Under the pieces are notes generated by a model. It worked only from the letters and a program-made list of their open reading frames with translations. It made no database searches and was not told the DNA's origin. A program made the position numbers and the translations under genes. A DNA stretch of 56,177 nt from an uncultured Acidimicrobiaceae bacterium (lineage in GTDB: Bacteria > Actinomycetota > Acidimicrobiia > Spongiisociales > SHLN01). The first letter of the stretch is position 1, and each line of letters opens with the position of its first letter. Shown here piece by piece: positions 32,487 through 41,366 of the stretch. The DNA lies in the NCBI GenBank assembly GCA_947259275.1, contig CAMYMH010000019.1, forward strand, positions 5,027 through 61,203. Direction: 5' to 3'.

Positions 32487-33229
32487 TAGTCGAACTTCAA
32501 GTACACGTCCTGGACGCGCTGGTCGGTGCGAATGTCATCGGGAGTGCCTTCTGCGATCGGCTGACCATTGTCCAGCACCAGGACCCGGTCGACGAGGTCG
32601 AGGGCGATGTCCATGTCGTGTTCGATCAGCACTATCGACAGATCGCGCGGCAGGCCGTTGATCAGACCTTTCATCAGCTTGCGCTCGGCCGCCGACAAGC
32701 CGGCGGCGGGCTCATCGAGCAGCAGCAGTTTCGGGTTCGATGCCAGCGCCATGGCGATTTCGAGCTGCCGCTGCTGACCATGCGACATCTCCGACACCCC
32801 AGCATGCCGCGCCCCGGTGAGCCCGACGGCTTCGAGGGCGGACGTGCATGCTTCGTTGAGCTCTCCCGCCATGCGGACCGGTCTCCAAAAACAGAAGCGC
32901 TCGGCGGTGACTGCCTGGGTCGCAATCACGAGGTTTTCTTCAACCGTGAGCTCCTGGAAGAGCTCGGTCACTTGATAGGTACGCCCGACACCGCGCTGCG
33001 CCTTCCGGTAAGGCGCAGCGCGGGTCATATCGTCGCCGAAGAGCTCTACCCGGCCTTCGGTGGGGTGAACCTCACCGGAGATGGCGCGGAACAGAGTGGT
33101 CTTGCCGGCACCGTTTGGGCCGATGACCGCCCACCGCTGTCCCTCCTCGACGAGGAGGGACACCTGGTTGACGGCCGTTACACCACCGAACCGGACGGTG
33201 ACGTCATCGACGTTCAGGACGGTGCTCAG
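32486..33229 (-). CDS. livG: Second Liv-type ABC transporter ATP-binding protein LivG
   Basis: LivG-type ATPase, 247 residues if begun at a CTG at 33229. From there the protein reads (M)STVLNVDDVTVRFGGV, the full first beta-sheet that every LivG has. The first standard start, GTG at 33163, would delete that strand just before Walker A GPNGAGKTTLF. AAGGAGG lies 7 bases before the CTG, and a six-codon frame MKEALL ends in a TGA overlapping it. The signature is the divergent MSHGQQRQLEIAMAL, and Walker B is LLLLDEPAAGLSAAE. A near-cognate start is therefore likely. Confidence 0.88.
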   Translation of the reverse strand: MSTVLNVDDVTVRFGGVTAVNQVSLLVEEGQRWAVIGPNGAGKTTLFRAISGEVHPTEGRVELFGDDMTRAAPYRKAQRGVGRTYQVTELFQELTVEENLVIATQAVTAERFCFWRPVRMAGELNEACTSALEAVGLTGARHAGVSEMSHGQQRQLEIAMALASNPKLLLLDEPAAGLSAAERKLMKGLINGLPRDLSIVLIEHDMDIALDLVDRVLVLDNGQPIAEGTPDDIRTDQRVQDVYLKFD

Positions 33230-33255
33230 AGCAAGGCCTCCTTCATTTCCTTCCG

Positions 33256-34632
33256 TTAGCCACCCACCCCTGTGCCTTGGAAGTCCTTGGTATAGGGGGG
33301 CTGTGTCAGGTACTCATCGCGGTCGCGGCCGTAGTACTGGTCCACGTTCTCATAGGTGAAGATGGGGACATTCCACAGCTTGCCGTCTTCCCGCTCCTGG
33401 ATCTCATTGATGTAGACGTTGAAGACCATGGCTCCTTCGTCGTCCATCGCTTGCTGTCCGAACGGCGTGTCGACAACCAAACCGTCCTTCATGGTCTCCA
33501 ACATGAGGTCGGGGGTCCATTCGGGGCCACTCATCGCTTCCACTGCCGCCACGATCCACTCCATTGCCCCGTAGTTGCCGGCGGCGTAATAGGAGGCGAT
33601 CTTGCCGGTGGCCGCTTCGAAATCTTCGACAAACTGCTTGGTCGAAGGGTTGTCGGCCCCCTCTGACCAGTGGCTGTGGCCGATGGCTCCGAGGGCTACC
33701 TCTTTGTCCATGCCGCGCAACGCTGACTGGTCGAGAGTGGTGACTCCGGCGAGCAACGGGGCTCGGTTCTTCACCCCGAAGTCTGAGTAGGCCGTAACGA
33801 ATGGGACGGCGGAACCGCCCACCACCAGACCCACGATGCCGTCAACATCCAACTCGTTCATCTGCGTCGCATAGGTGCCGAAGTCCGAGTTGCCCAGCGG
33901 ATGCCAAATCTGCTCGGTGATCGTACCGCCGAGTTGGGTGAAGGCATCGGCGAAGCCGCCGCAGTGCTCGTAGCCGAAGGTGTAGTCGGTGCAGGCGGTG
34001 GCAATGTCTCTGTATCCCTGCTCCTCATAGGCCCATTGGGCAAACGCCTTCCCGGTTTGGCTGCAGGACCAGCCGGCGGGACGAGCGTAACCCTCGAGGG
34101 GTGTTCGTTGGGTGAAGTCGTCGTTACACGAGAACGGCGAGAGCAGGAGGACGTCGGTTCTTTCGCCCAGAGCGTCGCCCACGGCAGTGCCGGTGCTGGC
34201 GAGAATCCCGGGAATGACGATGTCAACATCGTCGACCTCGAGCAACTTGGTGGCCACCGTCAGGGCGACCGCCGGGTCCGAGGCATTGTCCTCCATGACG
34301 TATGTGATATTCACGCCGTTGCTGGTTGTGACGGTCGTCCCGTCTCCGTTGGTGTCGAAGTAGAGCTCCCAGCTTTCGCGAGCATCCGCACCCGGTCCGG
34401 CGATACCGCCGGTCAGGGGCAGGATGACGCCAATCTTGAGCTCGGTGAACATGTCGGCTCCGCCACCCGTCGTGGTCGCGGTGCCGCCGGCGGTTGTCTC
34501 CGTGGTCCCGGCGGTTGTTGCCGTCGTCCCGGCGGTTGTCGCCGTGGTCTCGGACGAATCGTCGCCGCAGGCAGCCGCCACCAGGGCCAGTACTGCCGCC
34601 AGCACAATCCACTTTCGAATCGTTTTCCTCAT
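33256..34632 (-). CDS. livK: Second ABC transporter substrate-binding lipoprotein (LivK type)
   Basis: A 458-residue lipoprotein. The signal peptide begins MRKTIRKWIVLAAVLALVAAAC with the lipobox Cys at residue 22, followed by a repetitive linker of TTA and TTAGT units up to about residue 55. The binding domain begins LKIGVILPLTGGIAGPGADA. I chose the ATG at 34632 because a perfect AGGAGG lies 6 bases before it; another ATG five codons upstream lacks a site. Here the gene is third in its operon, whereas the first system has it at the front. The ligand is unknown. Confidence 0.93.
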   Translation of the reverse strand: MRKTIRKWIVLAAVLALVAAACGDDSSETTATTAGTTATTAGTTETTAGGTATTTGGGADMFTELKIGVILPLTGGIAGPGADARESWELYFDTNGDGTTVTTSNGVNITYVMEDNASDPAVALTVATKLLEVDDVDIVIPGILASTGTAVGDALGERTDVLLLSPFSCNDDFTQRTPLEGYARPAGWSCSQTGKAFAQWAYEEQGYRDIATACTDYTFGYEHCGGFADAFTQLGGTITEQIWHPLGNSDFGTYATQMNELDVDGIVGLVVGGSAVPFVTAYSDFGVKNRAPLLAGVTTLDQSALRGMDKEVALGAIGHSHWSEGADNPSTKQFVEDFEAATGKIASYYAAGNYGAMEWIVAAVEAMSGPEWTPDLMLETMKDGLVVDTPFGQQAMDDEGAMVFNVYINEIQEREDGKLWNVPIFTYENVDQYYGRDRDEYLTQPPYTKDFQGTGVGG

Positions 34633-34688
34633 CCTTTTCCTCCTCATTGTTTCCTCGGTTGCGCCCGGCGGCGCATTCTTACTTCTTG

Positions 34689-35711
34689 TCAGCCGGATTC
34701 GGAGAGAACCGCCTCCCGCTTCTCAGGTTCATGCAAAACTGAGCTCACCCCTCCGTCCCGGCCGTCGATCCGCTTGTGCCACCAGGCGGACACTGCCCCC
34801 ACTAACCCTTCTCGGGCGAACAACACCACGAGAATGAAGGTGAGACCCATGAGTGTTTGCCAGCGGTCGACTCTGAGACTCACCCAGTTGCGGAGAAACA
34901 CAATCACGAATGCGCCGATGAAGGGGCCGATGAGCGTTCCTATGCCACCCAGGATCGCCATCAGAACCGGGAGGGCCGAGGCGCCCAGGATGACGTCGGT
35001 CGGATTGACGAACTCGTTGAGGTATACCAGCAAGATGCCGGCGACGGTGGCGAAGAACCCCGAGACGAGGAACATGTAGAACTTCAAAAAGGCGGAGTTA
35101 TGTCCCAGCATTCGCACCCGAGTCTCCGATCCCCGCAGGCCCTTCAACGCGTGCCCGAATGGAGAACGGACAACGACGAAAAGGGCGAGGGAACAGATGA
35201 GCACCACCACGAGGGTCGCGTAGTAGTACCTGAAGCCTGACTCGATGTTGACGGGTCGCCGGATCCCGGGCAGCCCGTTCTCTGCTCCGGTGATATTGAC
35301 CAGCAGGGAAGCCAGTCCCCAAATAATCATGCCCTGGGCAATGGTGATCAAGATGAAGTAGACGCCCGAGCTGCGCATTGCCATCAAGCCGAAGATCACG
35401 GCCGCAGTCATGCCGGCTACGAAACCAACGGTGATTTGCAGGGCGATTCCGCCGTCGGTCTTGGATGCCACATAGCCGACCCCATACATGGCTGTGCCCA
35501 GAATGCCGGCTTGGCCAATTGTGACCAGGCCGGCATAGCCCGCCATGAGGTCAACGCTCATTGCGAAGAGAGCCGAGACAAGCGCGAGGGTCACCAGGCG
35601 CAGGATGAAGCTGCTGACGACATGCGGCAGAACCATCCCAGCCACGAGAGCGCCGACCAAAAGCGCCAGTTGAACCCTTCTCGTCAGCGACAGTGCTCGG
35701 AGCGGGTTCAT
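34689..35711 (-). CDS. livM: Second Liv-type ABC transporter permease LivM
   Basis: A 340-residue membrane permease with about ten hydrophobic segments, the LivM motif MAGYAGLVTIGQAGILGTAMYGVGY, and the coupling loop GHALKGLRGSETRVRMLGHNSAFLKFYMF with ILGGIGTLIGPFIGAF. The start overlaps the livH stop by 4 bases. The C-terminal tail after the last span is long, charged and cytoplasmic (HKRIDGRDGG...). Together with livH it forms the channel of the second system. Confidence 0.94.
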   Translation of the reverse strand: MNPLRALSLTRRVQLALLVGALVAGMVLPHVVSSFILRLVTLALVSALFAMSVDLMAGYAGLVTIGQAGILGTAMYGVGYVASKTDGGIALQITVGFVAGMTAAVIFGLMAMRSSGVYFILITIAQGMIIWGLASLLVNITGAENGLPGIRRPVNIESGFRYYYATLVVVLICSLALFVVVRSPFGHALKGLRGSETRVRMLGHNSAFLKFYMFLVSGFFATVAGILLVYLNEFVNPTDVILGASALPVLMAILGGIGTLIGPFIGAFVIVFLRNWVSLRVDRWQTLMGLTFILVVLFAREGLVGAVSAWWHKRIDGRDGGVSSVLHEPEKREAVLSESG

Positions 35712-36724
35712 GGTGCTTTCCCGAGCAGACCGTTGGGACGAATCATCAGAATGATTGCCATCGGCGCGAACAACGTGAAGAAGGACAGTTCCGGGACCAG
35801 CGCCTTGGCGAAAGAGTCGATCAGGCCGACGACGGCTGCCCCCAACACTGCCCCTTCCAGGCTGCCGAGCCCCCCGATGATGACGACCACCAGTGCGAAC
35901 AGCAGGATCTCGAAGTCCTGGCCTGGTAGCAGCGCGAGGAACCCGGCTCCGATCACACCGGACATGCCGGCTATGAAAGCTCCAAACATGAACGCGATGG
36001 TGAAGACGGCGTTGATGTTGATGCCGAGGGCGGCCACTGTTTCGCGATCGTCAACTCCAGCTCGGACGATGGCACCGATCTTGGTCCGGCGGTCGATGTA
36101 GAAGAGGATCGCTGCCAGCACGATGGCGAGACCGAGCACGAAGACTCGATATTTGGGATAGAAGAAGCTATCGCCGATCTGGATTGGACCCTTCAAGTAG
36201 CCGGGCAGCGGTACGGTGCGCGGGTCACCACCCCACATCGCCAGGGACAGGTCGCCAATGACGAAGGTCAAGCCGATGGTGAGCAACACCTCGGGCTTCA
36301 CGAGGCCCCGGATGCGGCGCAGCAGCACCCGTTCGGCAAACACTCCGAGGACCATGATGGCGAGCCCGCCGGCAATGAGACCCAGCCAGAACTGACCCGT
36401 CACGAGGGTGGTAGTGATTCCGACATAGCCGCCCATCAGGTAGAAACCGCCATGGGCCAAATTGGCGATTCGCAACAAGCCGAAGATCATCGTGAAGCCG
36501 GATGCCAGGAAGAAGAGGACGGCGCCGAAGCTGAGCCCGTTGAGGATCTGCGTCCCGAACGAGAGGAGGCTCATCTGCGTCAGGGTCCAGGCTATGAGTG
36601 GGATTGCCACCAGCGCCGTGATGATGAGCACCCGGCGCCGGTCGGCCTTGACGGTGTCGACGACGCGCTCGGCGCTGTGCTCCACGTCAGCTGCTACGCC
36701 ATCACTTCCCAAGGTGTCGGTTAT
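35708..36724 (-). CDS. livH: Second Liv-type ABC transporter permease LivH
   Basis: LivH-type permease of about 338 residues. A cytoplasmic N-terminal stretch of about 30 residues precedes the first span; LNGLSFGAVLFFLASGFTMIFGLLRIANLAHGGFYLMGGYVG is the family pattern, and the coupling loop is KIGAIVRAGVDDRETVAALGININ. The first standard start in frame is a TTG at 36712 with no ribosome site. A perfect AGGAGG is placed 6 bases before an in-frame ATA at 36724, suggesting an AUA start. It begins the five-gene operon and is divergent from the EamA gene. Confidence 0.9.
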   Translation of the reverse strand: MTDTLGSDGVAADVEHSAERVVDTVKADRRRVLIITALVAIPLIAWTLTQMSLLSFGTQILNGLSFGAVLFFLASGFTMIFGLLRIANLAHGGFYLMGGYVGITTTLVTGQFWLGLIAGGLAIMVLGVFAERVLLRRIRGLVKPEVLLTIGLTFVIGDLSLAMWGGDPRTVPLPGYLKGPIQIGDSFFYPKYRVFVLGLAIVLAAILFYIDRRTKIGAIVRAGVDDRETVAALGININAVFTIAFMFGAFIAGMSGVIGAGFLALLPGQDFEILLFALVVVIIGGLGSLEGAVLGAAVVGLIDSFAKALVPELSFFTLFAPMAIILMIRPNGLLGKAP

Positions 36725-36800
36725 GACCGGCCTCCTGTCGAATCACGCACATTACTCGGGGCTTTCCCTGTGCGTCGGGGCGGGACCTCTTTTGCGTCGA

Positions 36801-36859
36801 AAGTCGCGGTAAATACGACTTGGTGCGCGTGCTAGTAGCCGCGCTCCTGCCGGCAGGAG
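36801..36859. promoter_or_regulatory. Two inverted repeats in the liv2/EamA divergent gap
   Basis: AAGTCG at 36801-36806 is mirrored by CGACTT at 36816-36821, and a perfect 16-bp palindrome CTCCTGCCGGCAGGAG lies at 36844-36859. Both are in the roughly 200-bp gap between divergent transcripts, a usual place for operators. No regulator gene is nearby. Confidence 0.35.
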
Positions 36860-36925
36860 GCCGTAGCCTGTTGTCGGAGGAAGCGGAGTTTTTTCCTCGC
36901 CCGGAGTTCACGTAGGAGGCAGCAG

Positions 36926-36985
36926 ATGGTCGTTGTTACGGTCACGCCCTGCCTCACCCGTCTGCCTCGAAAAGCGTCCGGCTAG
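36926..36985 (+). CDS. Putative 19-residue leader mini-ORF before the EamA gene
   Basis: ATG at 36926 lies 6 bases after an AGGAGG-like site (TAGGAGGC) and opens MVVVTVTPCLTRLPRKASG. The TAG shares one base with the GTG start of the transporter (TAGTG), which has no ribosome site of its own. The strong site and the junction suggest translational coupling or attenuation. Confidence 0.45.
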   Translation: MVVVTVTPCLTRLPRKASG

Positions 36986-37866
36986 TGCCAGCCGGTGTCG
37001 TCTGGGCCCTCGTGTCCGCCCTCGGTTTCGGGTTGACCCAGATGATGAACCGCAAGGCCAACCTGCTGGTCGATGCCTACCGGACTGCGTTTGGATTGCT
37101 GATAGCCGTGGAGCTGATCCTCATCGGCCGGCTGCTAGTGACCGGGGATTTCCGTCTGCTGGCCGACGCTCCTCGTGGCTCGTTGGCGTACTTCTCGGGG
37201 AGCGCCATCATCCATTACGTCGGCGGCTGGACCTTCCTGGCCTTGAGCCAGCAGCGGATCGGAGTGGCTCGAACCGGAGCACTCGTCTCGGCCGCCCCGA
37301 TCGTGGGCGCCGTGCTCGCCGTCCCGGTGCTGGGAGAGTCGCTGACGGTGCTGACCTTCGTCGGTGTGGCGTCGATGGTGGGCGGCGTAGCCCTCGTCTC
37401 CCTGAGCCAATCTGCCGACCTAGGCAAGAAGTGGTCAAACCCGTGGTTTGCGCTCCTGGTCGCGGGGTTGTGGGGTACCTCTCCGATGTTGATTCGCAAG
37501 GGTCTGGAGGATCTCGATGAGCCGATCCTGGGATTGACGGTCGGCCTGGCGGTGGCGCTGGTGGCCCATGCGGTGGGCCTGACGGTGGCGGGACAATGGA
37601 AGCACCCGAAACCTCCGCGGATGGCATACGGGTGGATGTTGGCCGGAGGGGTGACCGGGGCCATCGGAATCGGTGCCCAGTGGGTGTCGTTCAACCTCAC
37701 GACCATCGCCATCGCTATTACGGTCCAGCAACTGGCGGTCCTGGTGGTCGTCGGTGGGGCGCCACTTGTCTTTGATGCCAAGCTCGAGCGCTTGACAGTC
37801 TCTCTCGTGGGTGGAACCTTCGCCATGATCGGCGGATCGGTCCTCGTCGTGTGGGCGGGGGCGTGA
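36985..37866 (+). CDS. EamA-family (DMT) transporter
   Basis: A 293-residue drug/metabolite-transporter protein with ten predicted membrane segments in two EamA repeats. The first ends near IGVARTGALVSAAPIVGAVLAVPVLGESLT, the second near ITVQQLAVLVVVGGAPLVFDAKLERLT, each with the usual small-residue helix followed by the Glu of the repeat end. Members export or import amino acids, nucleosides or other metabolites. The GTG start depends on the preceding mini-ORF. It lies 76 bases before the ABM gene on the same strand. Confidence 0.88.
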   Translation: MPAGVVWALVSALGFGLTQMMNRKANLLVDAYRTAFGLLIAVELILIGRLLVTGDFRLLADAPRGSLAYFSGSAIIHYVGGWTFLALSQQRIGVARTGALVSAAPIVGAVLAVPVLGESLTVLTFVGVASMVGGVALVSLSQSADLGKKWSNPWFALLVAGLWGTSPMLIRKGLEDLDEPILGLTVGLAVALVAHAVGLTVAGQWKHPKPPRMAYGWMLAGGVTGAIGIGAQWVSFNLTTIAIAITVQQLAVLVVVGGAPLVFDAKLERLTVSLVGGTFAMIGGSVLVVWAGA

Positions 37867-37942
37867 GTCACAGCTTTCGATCGGAAGCGACGTGCCGGCG
37901 GCGCGACCCGTAACCTGCGAGGAACTACCTAGGAGGCATCGC

Positions 37943-38251
37943 ATGCTTGTCGTGGCAGGCACCATCACATTCGACCCCGCCCGCCAGGCGGAAATGATTG
38001 CGGCGACCCGGCGAGTGTCAGAAGCGACTCGCGCCGAGGAAGGCTGCCTCAGCTACGAGTTCTTCGCCGACCTCACCGAAGCCGGGCGGTTGCATTTGTT
38101 CGAGGAATGGGAGGAGGAGAGGCATCTGCTCGCCCACTTCGAAACCCCCCACCTGGCCGAGTTCTATCAAGAGCTGCAAGCCTCAAATGTCACCTCGCGC
38201 GACATCACCCGGTACCACGTATCGAGCCACGGGCCGAACCGCCCCAGTTGA
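37943..38251 (+). CDS. Antibiotic biosynthesis monooxygenase (ABM) domain protein
   Basis: A 102-residue ferredoxin-like single-domain protein. Family pattern: VVAGTITFDP at the N-terminus, EEGCLSYEFFADLTEAGRLHLFEEWEEERHLLAHFETPHLAEF in the middle. Such dimers are cofactor-free quinol monooxygenases or heme-degrading or quorum-signal-related enzymes such as YgiN and LsrG. The ATG follows a perfect AGGAGG by 6 bases. It ends 10 bases from the convergent pseudo-M24 gene. The substrate is unknown. Confidence 0.88.
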   Translation: MLVVAGTITFDPARQAEMIAATRRVSEATRAEEGCLSYEFFADLTEAGRLHLFEEWEEERHLLAHFETPHLAEFYQELQASNVTSRDITRYHVSSHGPNRPS

Positions 38252-38261
38252 TCGATCCCGG

Positions 38262-39467
38262 TCAGCCGCACCGAATCAGCTCGGTCGGGTAGGTCTGCGT
38301 CGAGATTGCCGCATCGCCGATCAGCTGCAAGGAGTTGCCCACTTGGACGCCGGCCTCACCATCGATCACATTGGGTTGGACCACCAGCAAGGTTCCCTCC
38401 GGATACGCGAACTCGTCGGGATGGGTGGCGCCGCGCGCATCGCGGGTCCGGATGATCGGGGGCAGATAGGCGCCACCGAAGCCATGCACCAGGTCATCCC
38501 AGATGTCGAGACCGGCTTCTGAGATCTCGGCGGCCGCATCTAATACCTCTCCGACTGTGGCTCCGGGCCGAAGAACCTTGACGATGGCGTGATAGGTGGA
38601 GAGCGCCACTTCGTGGAGATGGGCGTAGCGGGGGATCGGGTCGGCGGCGATCGTGAAGGTCCTGAGGATTTGACCGGCGTACCCCCAAAAGGTCGTGCTG
38701 ATCTCGGTGACGAACACGTCGCCGGCCTCGAGCAGGCGATCCGGGTGGTATTGGTGGGGCACGACAACCTGCGGGTCGTTCATCGAAGTGGAGAGGCTGA
38801 AATGGATCAGGTTGACGGCCCGGTGGCCCAGGTATACATCCTCGATCACCTTGGCAACTTCATACTCGCGGATGCCCGGCCTGAGTTCCGAAGCAAGCGC
38901 GGCGATGGCGGCGTCGTTCATGCGCGAGGCGATGCGGGTGAAGACCATCTCGGCTTCCGACTTCACAAGGCGAAAGCTCTGGTAGGCGTCGTTGAGGTCG
39001 ACGAAGCCGGCATCCGGCAGCTGGACCCGCATGACTTCCAGGTCGCCATGCGGAATGGAACCGATCATGCCGACTCGTCGCCTGGCCCGGGCCACCAGCT
39101 CCGCCGCCACCGCTTCAGCCTGCTCGCGCGGGGTATCTCCCCCATAGCGGATGTCATCGATAGCAGCGATGCGCCGGGCGTCGGGAACGTGGTTCCACAA
39201 TCGCACGTGGAGAACCGGCGCCTCCCCCGGTTGGAGGATCGCATAGCAAGGCACCTGCGCCGGCCAGTTGGTGAAGTACTGGACAGAGGTTTCGAGCGGT
39301 CCGGTGGAGCCACCCACCAAGATCGCGTCCACACCTGCTTCGGCGCAGGCCGCCGCTGCCCACGCATGGCGGCGAGCCATTTCTGGTGCCGGGTACCTGG
39401 GATATCCGTTGACCTCCGGAAACTCGCCCGGGCTCCAGTATGGGGGACCGAATCTGCCGTCGGTCAT
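38262..39467 (-). CDS. M24-like (creatinase/Xaa-Pro peptidase fold) protein lacking the metal ligands
   Basis: A 401-residue pita-bread-fold protein with a creatinase N-domain. At the positions of the five metal ligands I read Glu in VFVTEISTTFWGY instead of Asp, Gln in YAGQILRTF instead of Asp, His kept in HGFGGAYLPP, Gln in LLVVQPNVI instead of Glu, and Asn in VQVGNSLQL instead of Glu. A metallopeptidase is thus unlikely. A metal-free enzyme in the manner of creatine amidinohydrolase, or a non-catalytic protein, is more probable. The ATG at 39467 has AGGAGG 5 bases upstream. It is divergent from the CocE-type hydrolase. Confidence 0.85.
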   Translation of the reverse strand: MTDGRFGPPYWSPGEFPEVNGYPRYPAPEMARRHAWAAAACAEAGVDAILVGGSTGPLETSVQYFTNWPAQVPCYAILQPGEAPVLHVRLWNHVPDARRIAAIDDIRYGGDTPREQAEAVAAELVARARRRVGMIGSIPHGDLEVMRVQLPDAGFVDLNDAYQSFRLVKSEAEMVFTRIASRMNDAAIAALASELRPGIREYEVAKVIEDVYLGHRAVNLIHFSLSTSMNDPQVVVPHQYHPDRLLEAGDVFVTEISTTFWGYAGQILRTFTIAADPIPRYAHLHEVALSTYHAIVKVLRPGATVGEVLDAAAEISEAGLDIWDDLVHGFGGAYLPPIIRTRDARGATHPDEFAYPEGTLLVVQPNVIDGEAGVQVGNSLQLIGDAAISTQTYPTELIRCG

Positions 39468-39511
39468 CGGGCCTCCTGCCGTGTCGCCCCCGGCCGGCTG
39501 GGGAACCCGTC

Positions 39512-39526
39512 CATCGTATAGGATGC
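39512..39526 (+). promoter_or_regulatory. Shared upstream motif, copy 2 (CATCGTATAGGATGC)
   Basis: Second copy of the CATYGTATAnnATSS 15-mer, in the 139-bp divergent gap between the pseudo-M24 gene and the CocE-type gene. TAGGAT within it fits a -10 box for the plus-strand gene. Confidence 0.4.
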
Positions 39527-39606
39527 TGATTCGTGCCGCCGGGGCCGGCGCCTTTCGAACTGAGCGGGGCGTCGGGCCGTTGATGGCCTTCACAGGAGCA
39601 GAAACC

Positions 39607-41331
39607 ATGAGCGAGATTCGAGACGGGATGCGGATCGAGTGGGACGTCGCCATCGAGATGGACGACGGCCTGGTGCTTCGAGCCGATGTGTTCCTTCCGA
39701 TCGAGGACGGTCAATACCCCGTGATCCTCAGCTATGGGCCGTATGCCAAAGGTCTTTCCTTCCAGGAGGGCTATCCGGACCAATGGGAACGGATGGTCGC
39801 CCAGCATCCGGACGTGGCGGCCGGGTCGTCGAACCAGTACCAGAACTGGGAGGTGGTCGACCCCGAGAAGTGGGTGCCGGATGGATACGCATGCGTTCGC
39901 GTCGACTCGCGCGGCACGGGGCGTTCGCCCGGCTACGTCGATCACTTCTCTCCCCGTGAGACGAAGGATTTCGCGTTATGCATCGAGTGGGCAGGGGTGC
40001 AGCCATGGTCGAGCGGCAAGGTGGGGTTGAACGGCATCTCGTATTACGCCATCAACGCCTGGCACGTGGCATCGCTTCAACCAACCCATCTGGCGGCAAT
40101 CTGCGTGTGGGAAGGGGCCGCCGACTGGTATCGGGACATGACCCACCACGGCGGGATACTGTCGACCTTCTGGGCCAACTGGTATGACATGCAGGTCAAG
40201 ACGGTCCAGTACGGCCTGGGGGATCGGGGCCCCAAGCACCCGGTCACGGGAGTCAATGCCTGCGGAGACGACAACTTCACCGACGAGGAGCTGGCCGCCA
40301 ACCGGTGCCGGCTCGGTGACGAAATCGTTGCTCACCCGCTCGACGACGAGTACCACCGGGCCCGATCGCCCCGGTGGGACGAGATATCGGTGCCCTTGCT
40401 GACCGCCGCCAACTGGGGCGGTCAGGGCCTCCATCTCCGCGGCAATATCGAAGGCTTTTACCGTGCGGGGGCCACCGACAGGTGGCTGGAGGCCCACGGC
40501 CTCGAACACTGGACCCACTTCTACACGGACTACGGGCGAATGCTCCAGAAGCGGTTCTTCGATCACTTCCTCAAGGGCGAGGACAACGGGTGGGACCGCC
40601 ATCCCCGCGTCCAGCTACAGGTTCGGCACGTCGACCACTTCGAGGAACGTCTCGAAGAAGACTGGCCGATACCCCGCACCCGCTGGTCCGAGTTGTACCT
40701 TCATCCGGACTTGACGCTGCAATCCGAACCGCCAACCGAGAGCGCAAAACTCGAGTTCGAGGCCATGAGCGACGGGCTCGTGTTCGGCTCGGCGCCGTTG
40801 GCCGAGGCCACTGAGTTCACCGGTCCCCTGGCGTCGAAGCTGTGGATTTCATCCACCACCGAAGACGCCGACCTCTTCCTCGTATTCCAGGTGTTCGATC
40901 CATCCGGCGACGAGGTCACCTTCCAGGGAGCGCTCGACCCGCATACGCCAATCGCCCAGGGTTGGCTGCGGGCTTCGCACCGGAAGCTCGATCCGGCGCT
41001 TTCCACGCGCTGGCGGCCCTATCACTCGCATGACGAGCCTCAACCGCTGACGCCCGCAGAGGTCTACGAACTCGACGTCGAGTTATGGCCGACCTCGATC
41101 GTCGTGCCTGCCGGCTACCGGGTGGCACTGTCGGTTCGAGGACGGGACTACGAGTATCAGGGGAAGGACGCCGGCTCTACCCGCATCGCCAGCTTCAAGA
41201 ATCAATTCACTGGTGTCGGACCATTCCTGCACGACGATCCGCGCGACCGTCCCGCCGGCATCTATGACGGGACCACGACGCTCCACCTTGGGCCCGACCG
41301 GGCGGCGTACGTGCTGACGCCGGTGATCTAG
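39607..41331 (+). CDS. CocE/NonD family alpha/beta hydrolase (S15 fold)
   Basis: A 574-residue X-Pro dipeptidyl-peptidase/cocaine-esterase-type hydrolase. The N-domain has MDDGLVLRADVFLPIEDGQYPVILSYGPYAKG, the serine elbow is GLNGISYYAINAW, the acid and base regions include RWDEISVPLLTAANWGGQGLHLRG and HGLEHWTHFY, and the C-terminal jelly-roll domain begins near TRWSELYLHPD. Members hydrolyse acyl esters, amides or glutaryl groups. I chose the ATG at 39607, 9 bases after AGGAGC; an ATG eight codons earlier is also possible. No signal peptide is seen. Confidence 0.9.
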   Translation: MSEIRDGMRIEWDVAIEMDDGLVLRADVFLPIEDGQYPVILSYGPYAKGLSFQEGYPDQWERMVAQHPDVAAGSSNQYQNWEVVDPEKWVPDGYACVRVDSRGTGRSPGYVDHFSPRETKDFALCIEWAGVQPWSSGKVGLNGISYYAINAWHVASLQPTHLAAICVWEGAADWYRDMTHHGGILSTFWANWYDMQVKTVQYGLGDRGPKHPVTGVNACGDDNFTDEELAANRCRLGDEIVAHPLDDEYHRARSPRWDEISVPLLTAANWGGQGLHLRGNIEGFYRAGATDRWLEAHGLEHWTHFYTDYGRMLQKRFFDHFLKGEDNGWDRHPRVQLQVRHVDHFEERLEEDWPIPRTRWSELYLHPDLTLQSEPPTESAKLEFEAMSDGLVFGSAPLAEATEFTGPLASKLWISSTTEDADLFLVFQVFDPSGDEVTFQGALDPHTPIAQGWLRASHRKLDPALSTRWRPYHSHDEPQPLTPAEVYELDVELWPTSIVVPAGYRVALSVRGRDYEYQGKDAGSTRIASFKNQFTGVGPFLHDDPRDRPAGIYDGTTTLHLGPDRAAYVLTPVI

Positions 41332-41346
41332 CCCGCCGGTGGCGGG
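41332..41346 (+). terminator. Hairpin after the CocE-type gene
   Basis: CCCGCC-GGT-GGCGGG is a perfect 6-bp stem with a three-base loop directly after the stop codon at 41331. There is no T-run; it resembles the stems of the 26.6-27.0 kb array. Confidence 0.4.
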
Positions 41347-41366
41347 TCGCCCCCCTATGTGGTGCG

